From Mucilaginibacter sp. OK268 (GTDB lineage: Bacteria; Bacteroidota; Bacteroidia; Sphingobacteriales; Sphingobacteriaceae), in NCBI RefSeq assembly GCF_900103125.1, contig NZ_FNJV01000003.1, positions 62,001 to 126,000 of the forward strand: a stretch of DNA of 64,000 nt. Direction: 5' to 3'. The notes below the pieces were generated by a model. The model was not told where the DNA came from. It was given only the letters and a program-made list of their open reading frames with translations, and searched no databases. The position numbers were made by a program, and so were the translations under genes. This document shows positions 16,503-25,201 of the stretch, one piece after another. Positions within the stretch are counted from its first letter, which is position 1. Each line of letters opens with the position of its first letter.

Positions 16503-16766
16503 TATCATTAGCAGCCCGGCTCTCTTTTACTTAGAGAGCCGGGCTGTTTGGTTAAGGGACAAAGAGCCTCAAAATAGATCATTTTACACATAGGTAATTG
16601 ATTATCAAATATTTAATACTTTTTAAAGTAAAAAAATCGTGTTAAAATTTGTTAAAAAGTGTTAAAATCGATGGTTTTGAGCAAGTTTTGAAGCCTTTTT
16701 GAATGAAAAACGATCAATTTTAGCCAGAAAAGTGTTAAAATTTAAGCTTTAAAAAGTCCCTTATCC
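16477..16766 (+). repeat. Conserved 290-nt non-coding element, copy 1 (upstream of htpG)
   Basis: This aligns with the reverse complement of 25202-25492 almost end to end. In order it contains a TTCGTATCTTTA promoter-like box, a 13-bp GC-rich hairpin (16512-16546), the block GGTTAAGGGAC, the segment TTTAATACTTTTTAAAG, a 36-nt stretch (16633-16668) identical in both copies with TGTTAAAA at 16640, 16650 and 16660, a fourth TGTTAAAA at 16733, and CTTTAAAAAGT (16747-16757), which pairs with ACTTTTTAAAG (16617-16627). It begins 20 nt after the FMN reductase stop and ends 130 nt before htpG. It may be a structured leader, an sRNA gene or a terminator plus protein-binding array. Confidence 0.75.
16512..16549 (+). 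terminator. GC-rich hairpin of element copy 1, possible terminator
   Basis: CAGCCCGGCTCTC (16512-16524) pairs with GAGAGCCGGGCTG (16534-16546) over 13 bp with a 9-nt loop, followed by TTTGG. It could terminate the FMN reductase transcript. Two base pairs differ from copy 2 by compensatory change, which supports an RNA structure. Confidence 0.55.
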
Positions 16767-16896
16767 AAAATTTAACATTTGCCGGCAGGCTGACCTCAAA
16801 AATCTTTACTGCCAATTTGACAACATCACACCCTTTGGAACAGGCATTGATGGCTACAGATCGAAAATCATATTAAATCAATCATATAAAAATATT

Positions 16897-18780
16897 ATGC
16901 AAGAAAAAGGCAGTATTTCGATTCACACCGAGAACATTTTTCCGATCATTAAAAAATTCCTTTACTCTGATAATGAGATATTTCTGCGCGAGCTGGTATC
17001 AAACGCGGTAGATGCTACCCAAAAGATCAAACGCCTGGCCTCCCTGGGTCAATACAATGGTGAATTGGGTGATCTGCGTGTTGAAATAGCTTTTGACGCG
17101 GACAAAAAAACCATCACCATATCTGATAACGGTCTGGGTATGACCGCCGAAGAGATCAAAAAATACATCAACCAGATCGCGTTTTCGGGCGCTACTGAGT
17201 TTATGGAAAAATTCAAAGAAGCCAAAGACGCTAATGAAATCATCGGTCGTTTTGGTTTAGGTTTCTACTCCGCTTTCATGGTGGCTGATAAGGTTGAAAT
17301 TCAGACACTTTCATACCAGGATGGCGCCGAACCAGCTTACTGGGTTTGCGATGGCAGTACCGAGTTTGAAATTGGCGAAGGTGTACTGGAAGAACGCGGT
17401 ACCGAGATCACCCTGTATATCAACAGCGAATCGGAAGAGTTTTTGAATGAGCACAAACTTCAGGAGATACTAGACAAATACTGTAAATTTTTACCTGTAC
17501 CTATTAAATTTGGCACCAAAACCGACAGTGAAGAAGATGGTGTTGATGAAGAAGGAAAACCCAAATACATTGATGTTCAACACGATAACATCATCAACGA
17601 TACCAACCCTATCTGGACAAAAGCGCCATCAGAATTAAAAGATGAGGATTATCTTAACTTTTACAAAACGCTTTATCCTTTCAGCGAAGACCCCCTATTC
17701 TGGATCCATCTGAATGTAGATTATCCTTTCAATCTGACCGGTGTATTATACTTCCCTAAGCTGAAAAACGATTTTGAGGTTCAAAAAAACAAGATCAAAC
17801 TATTCAGTCGCCAGGTATTTATCACCGACGAGGTAAAAGACATTGTACCTGAGTTCCTGATGCTGTTACATGGTGTTATTGACTCACCAGACATTCCGCT
17901 TAACGTATCCCGTAGCTTTTTACAAGCTGATAGCAACGTTAAAAAGATAAATAGCTACATCACCAAGAAAGTAGCTGATAAATTGTCAGAGCTATTTAAA
18001 ACTGACCGTAAAGCATACGAAGAAAAATGGACAGATATAGGTTTGTTTGTAAAATACGGTATGGTAAGCGAAGACAAGTTTTATGACAAGGCTAAAGATT
18101 TTGTTTTGGTTACCAATACTAAAAACGAAAATTTCACCCTGCCCGAATATAAAGACAAGGTAGAAGCCGTACAAACCGACAAGGACGGTCAGCTGGTTTA
18201 TATTTACACCAATGATCCGGCAAAGCAGGATGCATTTATCCAATCAGCCGGTAAAAAGGGTTACGATGTGCTGGTTATGAACTCTCCTATTGACAATCAC
18301 TTTATTAGTCAGCTGGAACAAAAACTGGAAAAAACATCACTGAAACGTGTTGACGCTGATGTGGCCGATAAGCTGATCAAAAAAGATGATGCTCCGGAAA
18401 CTGTTTTGACTGAAGAACAGTCGACCAAGGTGAAAGACATCTTTAACAAAGCCATTAACAAGCCAGCGTATAACGTTCAGATAGAAAGTCTTAACCCGGA
18501 CGAACTGCCTGTAACTGTTACTATGGACGAATTTATGCGCCGCATGAAAGATATGGCAGCAATGGGCGGCGGTATGAGTTTTTATGGCAATATGCCCGAT
18601 AATTACAAGGTAATTGTGAATGGAAATCATAAACTAATCAACCGTATATTACAAGAAGAAAACGAAGATACCCAGGCTCAATTATCAAAACAGGCATTTG
18701 ATTTGGCCCTGCTTTCTCAAGGTTTATTGACCGGTGCCGAGCTTACAGAGTTCGTTAACCGTAGCGTTAATTTGATATAA
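16897..18780 (+). CDS. htpG: Molecular chaperone HtpG (Hsp90)
   Basis: This 627-residue cytosolic ATP-dependent chaperone is full length for bacterial Hsp90. The GHKL ATP-binding domain shows FLRELVSNAVDA (about 29-40), DNGLGM (about 77-82) and GRFGLGFYSAFMVADKV (about 112-128). The middle domain carries the conserved NVSRSFLQ segment, and a dimerisation domain follows. It stands alone with a hairpin terminator behind it and a long 439-nt upstream region, most of it the conserved element at 16477-16766. That element is the best candidate for its control, because no heat-shock repressor site was recognised. Confidence 0.98.
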   Translation: MQEKGSISIHTENIFPIIKKFLYSDNEIFLRELVSNAVDATQKIKRLASLGQYNGELGDLRVEIAFDADKKTITISDNGLGMTAEEIKKYINQIAFSGATEFMEKFKEAKDANEIIGRFGLGFYSAFMVADKVEIQTLSYQDGAEPAYWVCDGSTEFEIGEGVLEERGTEITLYINSESEEFLNEHKLQEILDKYCKFLPVPIKFGTKTDSEEDGVDEEGKPKYIDVQHDNIINDTNPIWTKAPSELKDEDYLNFYKTLYPFSEDPLFWIHLNVDYPFNLTGVLYFPKLKNDFEVQKNKIKLFSRQVFITDEVKDIVPEFLMLLHGVIDSPDIPLNVSRSFLQADSNVKKINSYITKKVADKLSELFKTDRKAYEEKWTDIGLFVKYGMVSEDKFYDKAKDFVLVTNTKNENFTLPEYKDKVEAVQTDKDGQLVYIYTNDPAKQDAFIQSAGKKGYDVLVMNSPIDNHFISQLEQKLEKTSLKRVDADVADKLIKKDDAPETVLTEEQSTKVKDIFNKAINKPAYNVQIESLNPDELPVTVTMDEFMRRMKDMAAMGGGMSFYGNMPDNYKVIVNGNHKLINRILQEENEDTQAQLSKQAFDLALLSQGLLTGAELTEFVNRSVNLI

Positions 18781-18828
18781 CTACCTGTATTTCAATAATT
18801 TGAAATAAAAAACTATTATATTAAAACT

Positions 18829-18858
18829 AAGCCACTCGTATAAAACGGGTGGCTTTTT
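18829..18858 (+). terminator. Rho-independent terminator of htpG
   Basis: AAGCCAC (18829-18835) pairs with GTGGCTT (18849-18855), and the stem is extended by CGT/ACG. It is followed by TTTATTTT. It lies 48 nt after the htpG stop. Confidence 0.75.
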
Positions 18859-18920
18859 ATTTTAATTATTTTAGATTTGTTGTAAACAGTTACACAATCA
18901 GACTATAAAACACGCTTAAA

Positions 18921-19532
18921 ATGTCAAAATTTAATCCCCAATTTGATGAGTATATCGAAAAATCTGCAGATTTTGCAAAGCCGATCATGGAGTATTTACG
19001 CCAAATAATTCATGAAACATGCCCGGAAGTTGAAGAAATCATTAAATGGGGCAATCCGCATTTTGATTACAAAGGTGATATGATGTGCATCCTTGCTGGT
19101 TATAAAAACCATTGCTCATTCAGCCTTTATAAAGCGGAACTAATGAGCGATACAAAGATAATAGAGAGCGTAAAAGCAGGACAAAAGATGGGATATATGG
19201 ATAAAATAAAGTCTTTATCTGACCTGCCAGCAAAGGAAACATTGGTAGCTTATATCAAAGAAGCTATGGTTCTAAATGAAAATGGAGTAAAAAAAGCAAA
19301 GCCTGTATCTGAAAAACCAAAAGTAATTGAAGTACCTGATTATTTTAGTGAAAAGCTCGCGACCAACCCCTTAGCAAAAGAAATTTTTGAAAGCAAATCC
19401 TCTTCTTTTCGCAAAGACTACTTAGTTTGGATAACCGATGCAAAAACAGAAGCCACAAGACAAAAAAGAATGGATCAGTCCCTAGAATGGATAGCCGAAG
19501 GGAAAGGCAGATTTTGGCAATACGAGAAATAA
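18921..19532 (+). CDS. YdeI/OmdA family protein with DUF1801 domain, 203 aa
   Basis: The N-terminal half (about 15-115) fits DUF1801, an alpha/beta fold with the motif EIIKWGNPHFDYKGDMMCI. The C-terminal third (about 140-200) fits the YdeI/OmpD-associated region, ending in the typical SLEWIAEGKGRFWQYEK. The two-domain order is that of E. coli YdeI-like proteins, a family annotated with tolerance to certain bacteriocins or antimicrobial peptides, though its biochemistry is not established. It has no signal peptide and should be cytosolic. It is a single-gene unit with hairpin terminators on both sides. Confidence 0.88.
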   Translation: MSKFNPQFDEYIEKSADFAKPIMEYLRQIIHETCPEVEEIIKWGNPHFDYKGDMMCILAGYKNHCSFSLYKAELMSDTKIIESVKAGQKMGYMDKIKSLSDLPAKETLVAYIKEAMVLNENGVKKAKPVSEKPKVIEVPDYFSEKLATNPLAKEIFESKSSSFRKDYLVWITDAKTEATRQKRMDQSLEWIAEGKGRFWQYEK

Positions 19533-19575
19533 GCTACTTTGATAAAAAGTTCAATCAGCTCATTTAATTTGTGCC

Positions 19576-19604
19576 AAACCACCTACAAAACGGGTGGTTT
19601 TGTT
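19576..19604 (+). terminator. Hairpin terminator after the YdeI-like gene
   Basis: AAACCACC (19576-19583) pairs with GGTGGTTT (19593-19600), followed by TGTTGTTT. It lies 44 nt past the stop codon. Confidence 0.7.
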
Positions 19605-19679
19605 GTTTAAATAATGCTTAACTTTAATAATAATTAAACCTGAGTACCACTTTATCGTCTAACTAACAAATACTTAATT

Positions 19680-20201
19680 ATGAAATTGTTAAAGAATATA
19701 TCAGCATTAATTTTGCTGGCTTTTATCAGTATAAATGCAGCTAATGCTCAAAGCACTTCCAAGGACAAAAAAGCCGCCCGTGCCCTGGCTATAAAAAATA
19801 TGGTAGAAGCTCAAAACTATGTATTTAAAGCCAATTACGTGGTTCCTATGAGGAATCCGGGTCGGTCATTAACTTCTGATTATGACCTGACAGTATCTAA
19901 AGATACTGTTGCCGCATTTTTACCCTATTTTGGCAGGGCTTATACCGCTCCTTACAATCCTACGGAGGGTGGCATTAAATTTACCAATACCCACTTTACT
20001 TATACTTCAAAAGCCGGTAAAAAGGGAGGCTGGAGCATTATTATAAAACCAACTGGCAAGGACAAAAATATCAGCGATTGGCGCGATGTGCAAACCTTAA
20101 GACTTGACATTTCTGCCGATGGTTATGCATCACTCCAGGTAACCAGCAGTAATCGCGATCCCATCTCTTTTAACGGAACTATTGAAAAGCGAGGGAAATA
20201 A
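19680..20201 (+). CDS. DUF4251 domain-containing secreted protein, 173 aa
   Basis: A signal peptide (about 1-23, ending ANAQ) is followed by a lysine-rich segment and a compact beta-rich domain. Features such as FKANYVVPMRNPGRSLTSDYDLTVSKDTVAAFLPYFGRAYTAP-type spacing (about 48-95) and the late SSNRDPISFNGTI (about 156-168) are typical of DUF4251, a Bacteroidota family of unknown function. It is likely periplasmic. It is not clustered with functionally related genes and gives no further clue to its role. Confidence 0.85.
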   Translation: MKLLKNISALILLAFISINAANAQSTSKDKKAARALAIKNMVEAQNYVFKANYVVPMRNPGRSLTSDYDLTVSKDTVAAFLPYFGRAYTAPYNPTEGGIKFTNTHFTYTSKAGKKGGWSIIIKPTGKDKNISDWRDVQTLRLDISADGYASLQVTSSNRDPISFNGTIEKRGK

Positions 20202-20500
20202 GCTTTTCTGTCTCCCCGGGCGCTCCTAAAAGGGTACCCGAGCAGACATAGGAGGTACTCTGCTTGATGAGCATAACTGTCCGAAGCCTGAGATATTCAG
20301 ACAGCGTGTAAAATTTTCGCTCAACTCTACCGGCAGCAGGTTAATGATATTGAATACATTGCTCTAAGATGGTTTACACTTAAATGATAGTTAAATATTT
20401 AACAACTTGATTTTAAGTGACATAAATCAATATTAACCATAAATTATGTAAACCATGTAAACCCACTTTTTAGTCTCCTCAGGGACTCCTTTTGGTTCTC
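20202..20500. other. Convergent intergenic region without a recognised gene
   Basis: This 299-nt stretch separates the DUF4251 gene (plus) from eutC (minus). It has no convincing ORF. A weak imperfect hairpin near 20472-20488 might terminate eutC but lacks a clear T tract. The CTGTC...GACAG pair at about 20278-20305 looks like chance. Confidence 0.4.
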
Positions 20501-21256
20501 TCAGCTTTCCAGTAACCCAGCGTTATCTTTAAGTTCCACGCCAGATAATTTTCGTTTAAAAGCCTCGCTGATGAGATAGAATATCTTCTTGGCTGCTTTG
20601 GAGTACGATAAACCACCAGGTCTGATATTGGATACGCAATTACGAGCTTCGTCTGTAAGGCCTGGTTTAGGGCCGTAGGTAAGATAAACACCGAGACTAT
20701 CTGCCGAACTTAGTCCTGGCCGTTCGCCTATGAGTATCAGGGATAGTTTTGCATGTAGTCCGTGGCCGATGTCATCACCAATAGCCACACGCCCCTGTTC
20801 AACCAGGCTTATGGGTGCCAGCTTAAAACCGGCTCCTGTTAGTTGCGGAATGAGCGCCTGTAGCAATCCCAGGGAGTTTTTATTGACGGCAGTTGCCGAT
20901 AATCCGTCGGCTATAATAATGGCAACATCTGTTTGGTTATGGTATTCCTGGAGCAACTCAATAGATCCCTCATTTAATCTGCGCCCCATATCTGGTCTTT
21001 GCAGATATTGTTCACGGTAACCTACCCTGCTTTGCAGATGTAAAACCGGCAAACTGAATAATTTAAGTAAATCTGTTAAATTATTGATATCCAATTCAGA
21101 ATACACCGCGTCACGAGCGTGAGCATGAGCCAGTTTAAACTCCAGTGCTTGTTTTAAAGGAATGCTGGTACCCACCCGCCCAATGGCTATCCGGGCCGGG
21201 GTAAACTCCTGTAGCGCCTTTAATGGCTGTATCTCCTGGGGGATATTCCTTTTCAT
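20501..21256 (-). CDS. eutC: Ethanolamine ammonia-lyase small subunit EutC, 251 aa
   Basis: EutC together with EutB converts ethanolamine to acetaldehyde and ammonia using adenosylcobalamin. The N-terminal TPARIAIGRVGTSIPLKQALEFKLAHAHARDAV (about 19-51, read as motif IGR.G..L and HA.ARDAV), the central IIADGLSA (about 113-120) and the region VGIGERPGLSS-like (about 179-190) are EutC signatures. It is somewhat shorter than enterobacterial EutC, mainly at the N-terminus, which is the variable part in microcompartment systems. Its start lies 1 nt after the eutB stop, so the two are co-transcribed. No microcompartment-targeting N-terminal extension is apparent. Confidence 0.95.
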   Translation of the reverse strand: MKRNIPQEIQPLKALQEFTPARIAIGRVGTSIPLKQALEFKLAHAHARDAVYSELDINNLTDLLKLFSLPVLHLQSRVGYREQYLQRPDMGRRLNEGSIELLQEYHNQTDVAIIIADGLSATAVNKNSLGLLQALIPQLTGAGFKLAPISLVEQGRVAIGDDIGHGLHAKLSLILIGERPGLSSADSLGVYLTYGPKPGLTDEARNCVSNIRPGGLSYSKAAKKIFYLISEAFKRKLSGVELKDNAGLLES

Positions 21257-21257
21257 A

Positions 21258-22640
21258 TTATTTGATCATGGCATCCAGTAACCCGTGTGATTGGTTTACT
21301 GGTAGCATATTTCCATTGTTATCAACTATTCCCTGCTTGATGAGCCATTTTTCAAACTCGGGCGCGGGTTTGAAGCCAAGTACTTTGCGTAAGTACAAAG
21401 CATCATGGTACGAGGTTGATTGGTAATTGAGCATAATATCATCGGCACCCGGAATGCCCATCACAAAATTACAGCCAGCCACACCCAATAAAGTGAGCAA
21501 ATTGTCCATATCGTCCTGATCGGCTTCGGTATGATTGGTATAGCAAACATCTACTCCCATAGGCAAGCCAAGCAATTTTCCGCAGAAATGATCTTCCAAA
21601 GCCGCCCGGATAATTTGCTTGCCGTCGTATAAATATTCAGGCCCGATAAAACCCACTACGGTATTGACAAGCAATGGTTTAAATTTCCGGGCAACCGCAT
21701 ACGCCCGCACCTCGCAGGTTTGCTGATCTACACCAAAATTGGCATTAGCCGATAGTGCGCTGCCCTGCCCGGTTTCAAAATACATCACATTATCGCCTAT
21801 GGTTCCGCGATTTAAGGATAAGGTGGCCTGATATGCTTCCTCAATTAAACTTAGGTTGACCCCAAAACTGGTGTTGGCCTGCTCCGTTCCCGCTATGGAT
21901 TGAAAACAGAGATCAACAGGGGCACCTTGATTAATCAATTGCAAGGTGGTAGTAATATGGCTCAGTACACAGGTTTGAGTTGGTATATCAAACTGGTAAC
22001 GAATATTATCCATTAGGTTGAGTAGGTTACTTACCGCTGCAGGGCTATCCGTAGCCGGATTGATACCAATACAGGCATCTCCGCTGCAATTCAATAAGCC
22101 ATCAATAATACTAGCTGCTACTCCTTTTGGATCATCAGTTGGATGATTAGGTTGCAATCGGGTACTGAAATACCCTTTTAAACCGATAGTATTCCGAAAA
22201 CGGGTGATCACCTCACATTTTTTTCCTATAGCTATCAGATCCTGATTACCCATTAGTTTGGATACCGCAGCCGCCATTTCAGGCGTAATGCCAGCCGCTA
22301 TACTGGTTAAAGTTACTGAATCTGTTTCATCACTCAACAACCAGTCGCGCAGCTCGCCAACGGTTAAATGACTTATTAAGCTAAAACTTGTAATGTCATG
22401 ACTATCAATGATCAACCTGGTTATTTCATCCTGCTCGTAAGGTATCACTACCTCGTTCAGGAAAGTTTTTAAAGGCACATCAGCCAGGGTTATCTGGGCC
22501 GCCACGCGTTCTTCATAACTTTCAGCAACCACACCAGCCAGTTCATCCCCAGAGCGGTACGGCGACGCCTTGCCCAGCAAAGTTTTCAGATCTAAAAACT
22601 TATAAACCTTATTACGTATGGTGTGCCTGTAAGCGCTCAT
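21258..22640 (-). CDS. eutB: Ethanolamine ammonia-lyase large subunit EutB, 460 aa
   Basis: This is the catalytic TIM-barrel subunit of the adenosylcobalamin-dependent lyase, of normal length (about 453 in E. coli). Family segments are visible: LMGNQDLIAIGKKC (about 146-159), TRLQPNHPTDDP (about 177-188), GDACIGINPATDS (about 208-220), FETGQGSALSANANFG (about 284-299) and CYTNHTEADQDDMDNLLTLL (about 364-383). It lies 24 nt after the permease gene and 1 nt before eutC. No EutA reactivase, EutH, acetaldehyde dehydrogenase or shell protein is encoded nearby, so this is a minimal, non-compartmentalised pathway. Confidence 0.97.
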   Translation of the reverse strand: MSAYRHTIRNKVYKFLDLKTLLGKASPYRSGDELAGVVAESYEERVAAQITLADVPLKTFLNEVVIPYEQDEITRLIIDSHDITSFSLISHLTVGELRDWLLSDETDSVTLTSIAAGITPEMAAAVSKLMGNQDLIAIGKKCEVITRFRNTIGLKGYFSTRLQPNHPTDDPKGVAASIIDGLLNCSGDACIGINPATDSPAAVSNLLNLMDNIRYQFDIPTQTCVLSHITTTLQLINQGAPVDLCFQSIAGTEQANTSFGVNLSLIEEAYQATLSLNRGTIGDNVMYFETGQGSALSANANFGVDQQTCEVRAYAVARKFKPLLVNTVVGFIGPEYLYDGKQIIRAALEDHFCGKLLGLPMGVDVCYTNHTEADQDDMDNLLTLLGVAGCNFVMGIPGADDIMLNYQSTSYHDALYLRKVLGFKPAPEFEKWLIKQGIVDNNGNMLPVNQSHGLLDAMIK

Positions 22641-22664
22641 TAGTTCAATTGTTCATTAGTATTT

Positions 22665-24011
22665 CTATCTTACTTCCGTAAACTCAGGCGCGGTCATCAT
22701 TTCGTCGGTTAACGCTATTTTATGCTTACCCATTAATACAAAAATTGCTACTACTACAGCTAAACCCGCAAAGAATATACCGCTCACCTCCAAATTAAAC
22801 CAGATGATAGCGAACAGGCATACCGTTGATATGATAAGGGCTGTAGCTGGGAATACCGGATAAAAGGGCGAAGCAAATGGCCTTTCCAAGCGCGGTTCTT
22901 TTTTGCGGAGGATAAAAAGGCTCAGCATGCTCATCAAATACATCACAATAGCCCCAAGTACCGATAGGACGATGATCTGTGCTGTAGTGCCACTATAAAT
23001 GGCTATAAAGCTCACCACCCCGCCGGCAATAAGCGCCCAGTGCGGTGTTTTAAACCTATGATTGATTCCTGCAAGTCCCCGAGGCAGATAGCCGCTGCGT
23101 GCCATAGCAAATACTTGCCTGGACGAAGCCAATATGGTACCATGCAACGAAGCAATGAGCCCAAACAGGCCAATACTAGCAAATATTTTAGTAAGACCGC
23201 TTGCTTTGCCTAAAACAATTCCTATAGCTTCTGGTAGCGGATAATCCAGGTTGCTCAATTTGCGCCAATCTGTTATCCCTCCCGTTAATATCATGACTCC
23301 CAGGGCTAATGCAACTAAGGTAGCCAATGCTGATATATAACCTCTTGGAATGTTTTTTTTAGGCTCCTTAACCTCTTCGGCAACCATCGCTACACCCTCG
23401 ATAGCCAGGTAAAACCAAACCGCGAATGGCAATGCCGCGAACACCCCGGCCCAACCAAAAGGCATTGGATTGCTCAGGTAATTATCCATTTTAAAATGAG
23501 GCGATACAATACCCATATACAGCAATAGTTCGGCTACGGCCAGTATGGTAATAAATACCGAAAATGTGGCAGATTCCTTTACCCCCGATATATTGAGTAC
23601 AATAAATGCCACGTTGAATATCATAGCCGACTGCATAATAGGTATGGCCGGGTATAAAAAGTGCAGATAGCTCCCCAAAGAAATAGCTATAGCGGGGGAT
23701 GCCAGTAAAAAATCGATCAGCGTAGCGTAACCGGCTACAAGACCTCCGATAGGCCCTATGGCCCGGTAGGCATAAGCAAACGCGCCACCCGCATGCGGAA
23801 TAGAAGTGGTAAGCTCCGTATAGCTGAAAATAAAGGTGATATACATTACGGTAACCACTAGGGTAGCTATCAAAAAACCAATGGTTCCCGATACTGCCCA
23901 ACCCAGGTTCCAGCCGAAATACTCACCGGATATAACCAGCCCCACAGCTATTGCCCACAGGTGAACAGGTTTTAATACTCGCTTTAACTGTTCTGCCGGG
24001 GGTGCTGCCAT
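22665..24011 (-). CDS. eat: Ethanolamine permease, APC superfamily, 448 aa
   Basis: About twelve membrane helices span the protein. The N-terminus LWAIAVGLVISGEYFGWNLGW (about 18-38) is the APC helix-1 substrate-binding signature of the ethanolamine permease subfamily, and PHAGGAFAYAYRAIGPIGG (about 72-90) is the second amino-acid-transporter motif. Position directly upstream of eutB, with 24 nt between them, supports uptake of ethanolamine as carbon or nitrogen source. A perfect stem-loop ends 15 nt before its start codon and may be a regulatory site or the end of the upstream gene's transcript. Confidence 0.93.
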   Translation of the reverse strand: MAAPPAEQLKRVLKPVHLWAIAVGLVISGEYFGWNLGWAVSGTIGFLIATLVVTVMYITFIFSYTELTTSIPHAGGAFAYAYRAIGPIGGLVAGYATLIDFLLASPAIAISLGSYLHFLYPAIPIMQSAMIFNVAFIVLNISGVKESATFSVFITILAVAELLLYMGIVSPHFKMDNYLSNPMPFGWAGVFAALPFAVWFYLAIEGVAMVAEEVKEPKKNIPRGYISALATLVALALGVMILTGGITDWRKLSNLDYPLPEAIGIVLGKASGLTKIFASIGLFGLIASLHGTILASSRQVFAMARSGYLPRGLAGINHRFKTPHWALIAGGVVSFIAIYSGTTAQIIVLSVLGAIVMYLMSMLSLFILRKKEPRLERPFASPFYPVFPATALIISTVCLFAIIWFNLEVSGIFFAGLAVVVAIFVLMGKHKIALTDEMMTAPEFTEVR

Positions 24012-24026
24012 ATTTTTTGTTTTAAT

Positions 24027-24051
24027 GCGGCTTTAAGATACTTAAAGCCGC
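24027..24051 (-). promoter_or_regulatory. Perfect 11-bp stem-loop just before the ethanolamine operon
   Basis: GCGGCTTTAAG (24027-24037) pairs exactly with CTTAAAGCCGC (24041-24051) around a 3-nt loop. On the minus strand it lies after the 24100 gene and 15 nt before the permease ATG. It is not followed by a T tract in that direction, so operator, leader hairpin and weak terminator all remain possible. Confidence 0.5.
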
Positions 24052-24099
24052 TGTTAAATCAAAATGATGACATGTTATGGAATTGTTAAGGTCAACCAA

Positions 24100-25032
24100 T
24101 TACACCTTCAATGTATTTTTTAAATATCCAATACTACTGGTTATGCTAGCTAGCGGGTCTTTGGGCATATCATGCTCTACAAAGAAATGTTTCATTCCGG
24201 CTGATGATGCCGCGGCGAAAATGGGTTTAAAATCAATGGTTCCACTGCCTACAGGCAATATAGCTTCACGTGCGGCATCCAGATCCTTAACGTGCCACAA
24301 AGGGAAACGGCCGGGATGTTGTTTAAACATTTCAACCGGATTTTTACCGCCTTTTACGGCCCAGGCCAGGTCAAGTTCCATTTTTACGTTTTGGGCATCG
24401 GTTTCGCTAAGTAACAGATCGTAAGGAACTTTACCCTCAACCGGATGAAATTCCATATCGTGGTTATGATACGCGAATTGGATACCCACTTTTTTAGCGG
24501 CCTCACCTGTTTTGTTCAGCACCTCAATAGTCGATTTGATCTCCTCCAGCGTACCTGTAGGTGAATTAGCGCAAACCAGGTATTTGATCCCTCCTTCGGC
24601 AGCATCGTCAACCAGTTGCTGCATATCGTCGCGCAGGTTTTTCATGGGTGGTATCACCATAGGCTTACCATCGGCTCCTACGGGCATTCTAGCCCCTGGA
24701 GGCATTTTGAACGGCGCTCCAAGCACATGATGTGATGTCCACGCCATGCCCAGGTCGTTAGCCATAGCTTTAAACTCTTTTGGACTCATGCCATAGTAAC
24801 CGCCTTTTTTACTAAAGGCAGATTCCAGCTCGTTATAGCCTAAACCAGCTATTTTGGTAAGGGTTCCCTTTACATCTTCGTCAATAACTCCAAAAAATGT
24901 AAATAGCTGTAAGCCAACCGCGTGTTCGCCTTTTACATTATTGAACAACGTACCCGCTTTGCCGGATAGTGCCATGGTGCCAAGAGCCAATGCCCCAGCG
25001 CTTTGGATAAACTTTCGCCTGTTGTAATTCAT
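24100..25032 (-). CDS. Tat-exported sugar phosphate isomerase/epimerase-like TIM-barrel protein, 310 aa
   Basis: The N-terminus NRRKFIQSAGALALG carries twin arginines (residues 5-6) and a hydrophobic stretch, a Tat-type signal common in this family in Bacteroidota. The body is a xylose-isomerase-like TIM barrel (AP endonuclease family 2 fold) with metal-ligand candidates in LESAFSKK (about 77-84), the YHNHDMEF segment (about 188-195), MELDLAWAVK (about 217-226), WHVKDLD (about 246-252) and FVEHDMP (about 287-293). It probably isomerises or epimerises a sugar outside the cytoplasm, but the substrate cannot be assigned. Its 484-nt upstream region holds the second copy of the conserved element. 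Confidence 0.9.
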   Translation of the reverse strand: MNYNRRKFIQSAGALALGTMALSGKAGTLFNNVKGEHAVGLQLFTFFGVIDEDVKGTLTKIAGLGYNELESAFSKKGGYYGMSPKEFKAMANDLGMAWTSHHVLGAPFKMPPGARMPVGADGKPMVIPPMKNLRDDMQQLVDDAAEGGIKYLVCANSPTGTLEEIKSTIEVLNKTGEAAKKVGIQFAYHNHDMEFHPVEGKVPYDLLLSETDAQNVKMELDLAWAVKGGKNPVEMFKQHPGRFPLWHVKDLDAAREAILPVGSGTIDFKPIFAAASSAGMKHFFVEHDMPKDPLASITSSIGYLKNTLKV

Positions 25033-25201
25033 GCTGATAATTTTTAGTTTTTAATAAGTGGTACAGTAAAACTAAATAAATTTTATATCGAATTAAACTT
25101 TATTGTGTCTTTTTAACACAATAATTATTGACGATGATTTTTTTATCAGATATTTCAAATTGATTGTGGCAAAAAATGGGGCTATTTTGATCCGCTAGCC
25201 C
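25033..25201. other. AT-rich leader between conserved element copy 2 and the isomerase gene
   Basis: This stretch of 169 nt has no gene. It holds an AT-rich sequence including TTGTGTC...GACACAA-like bases near 25104-25125 (TTGTGTCTTTTTAACACAATAA), possibly an operator. Nothing more definite was seen. Confidence 0.3.

Noticed and set aside
20278-20305. CTGTC...GACAG pair as a relative of the 19-nt activator site
   Set aside because: Only the TGTCCG start resembles the site, the rest does not match, and it lies between convergent genes with no promoter role.
20501-25032. Microcompartment-type ethanolamine operon
   Set aside because: No shell, reactivase, dehydrogenase or EutR-like regulator genes are adjacent. 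Only permease and lyase subunits are present.
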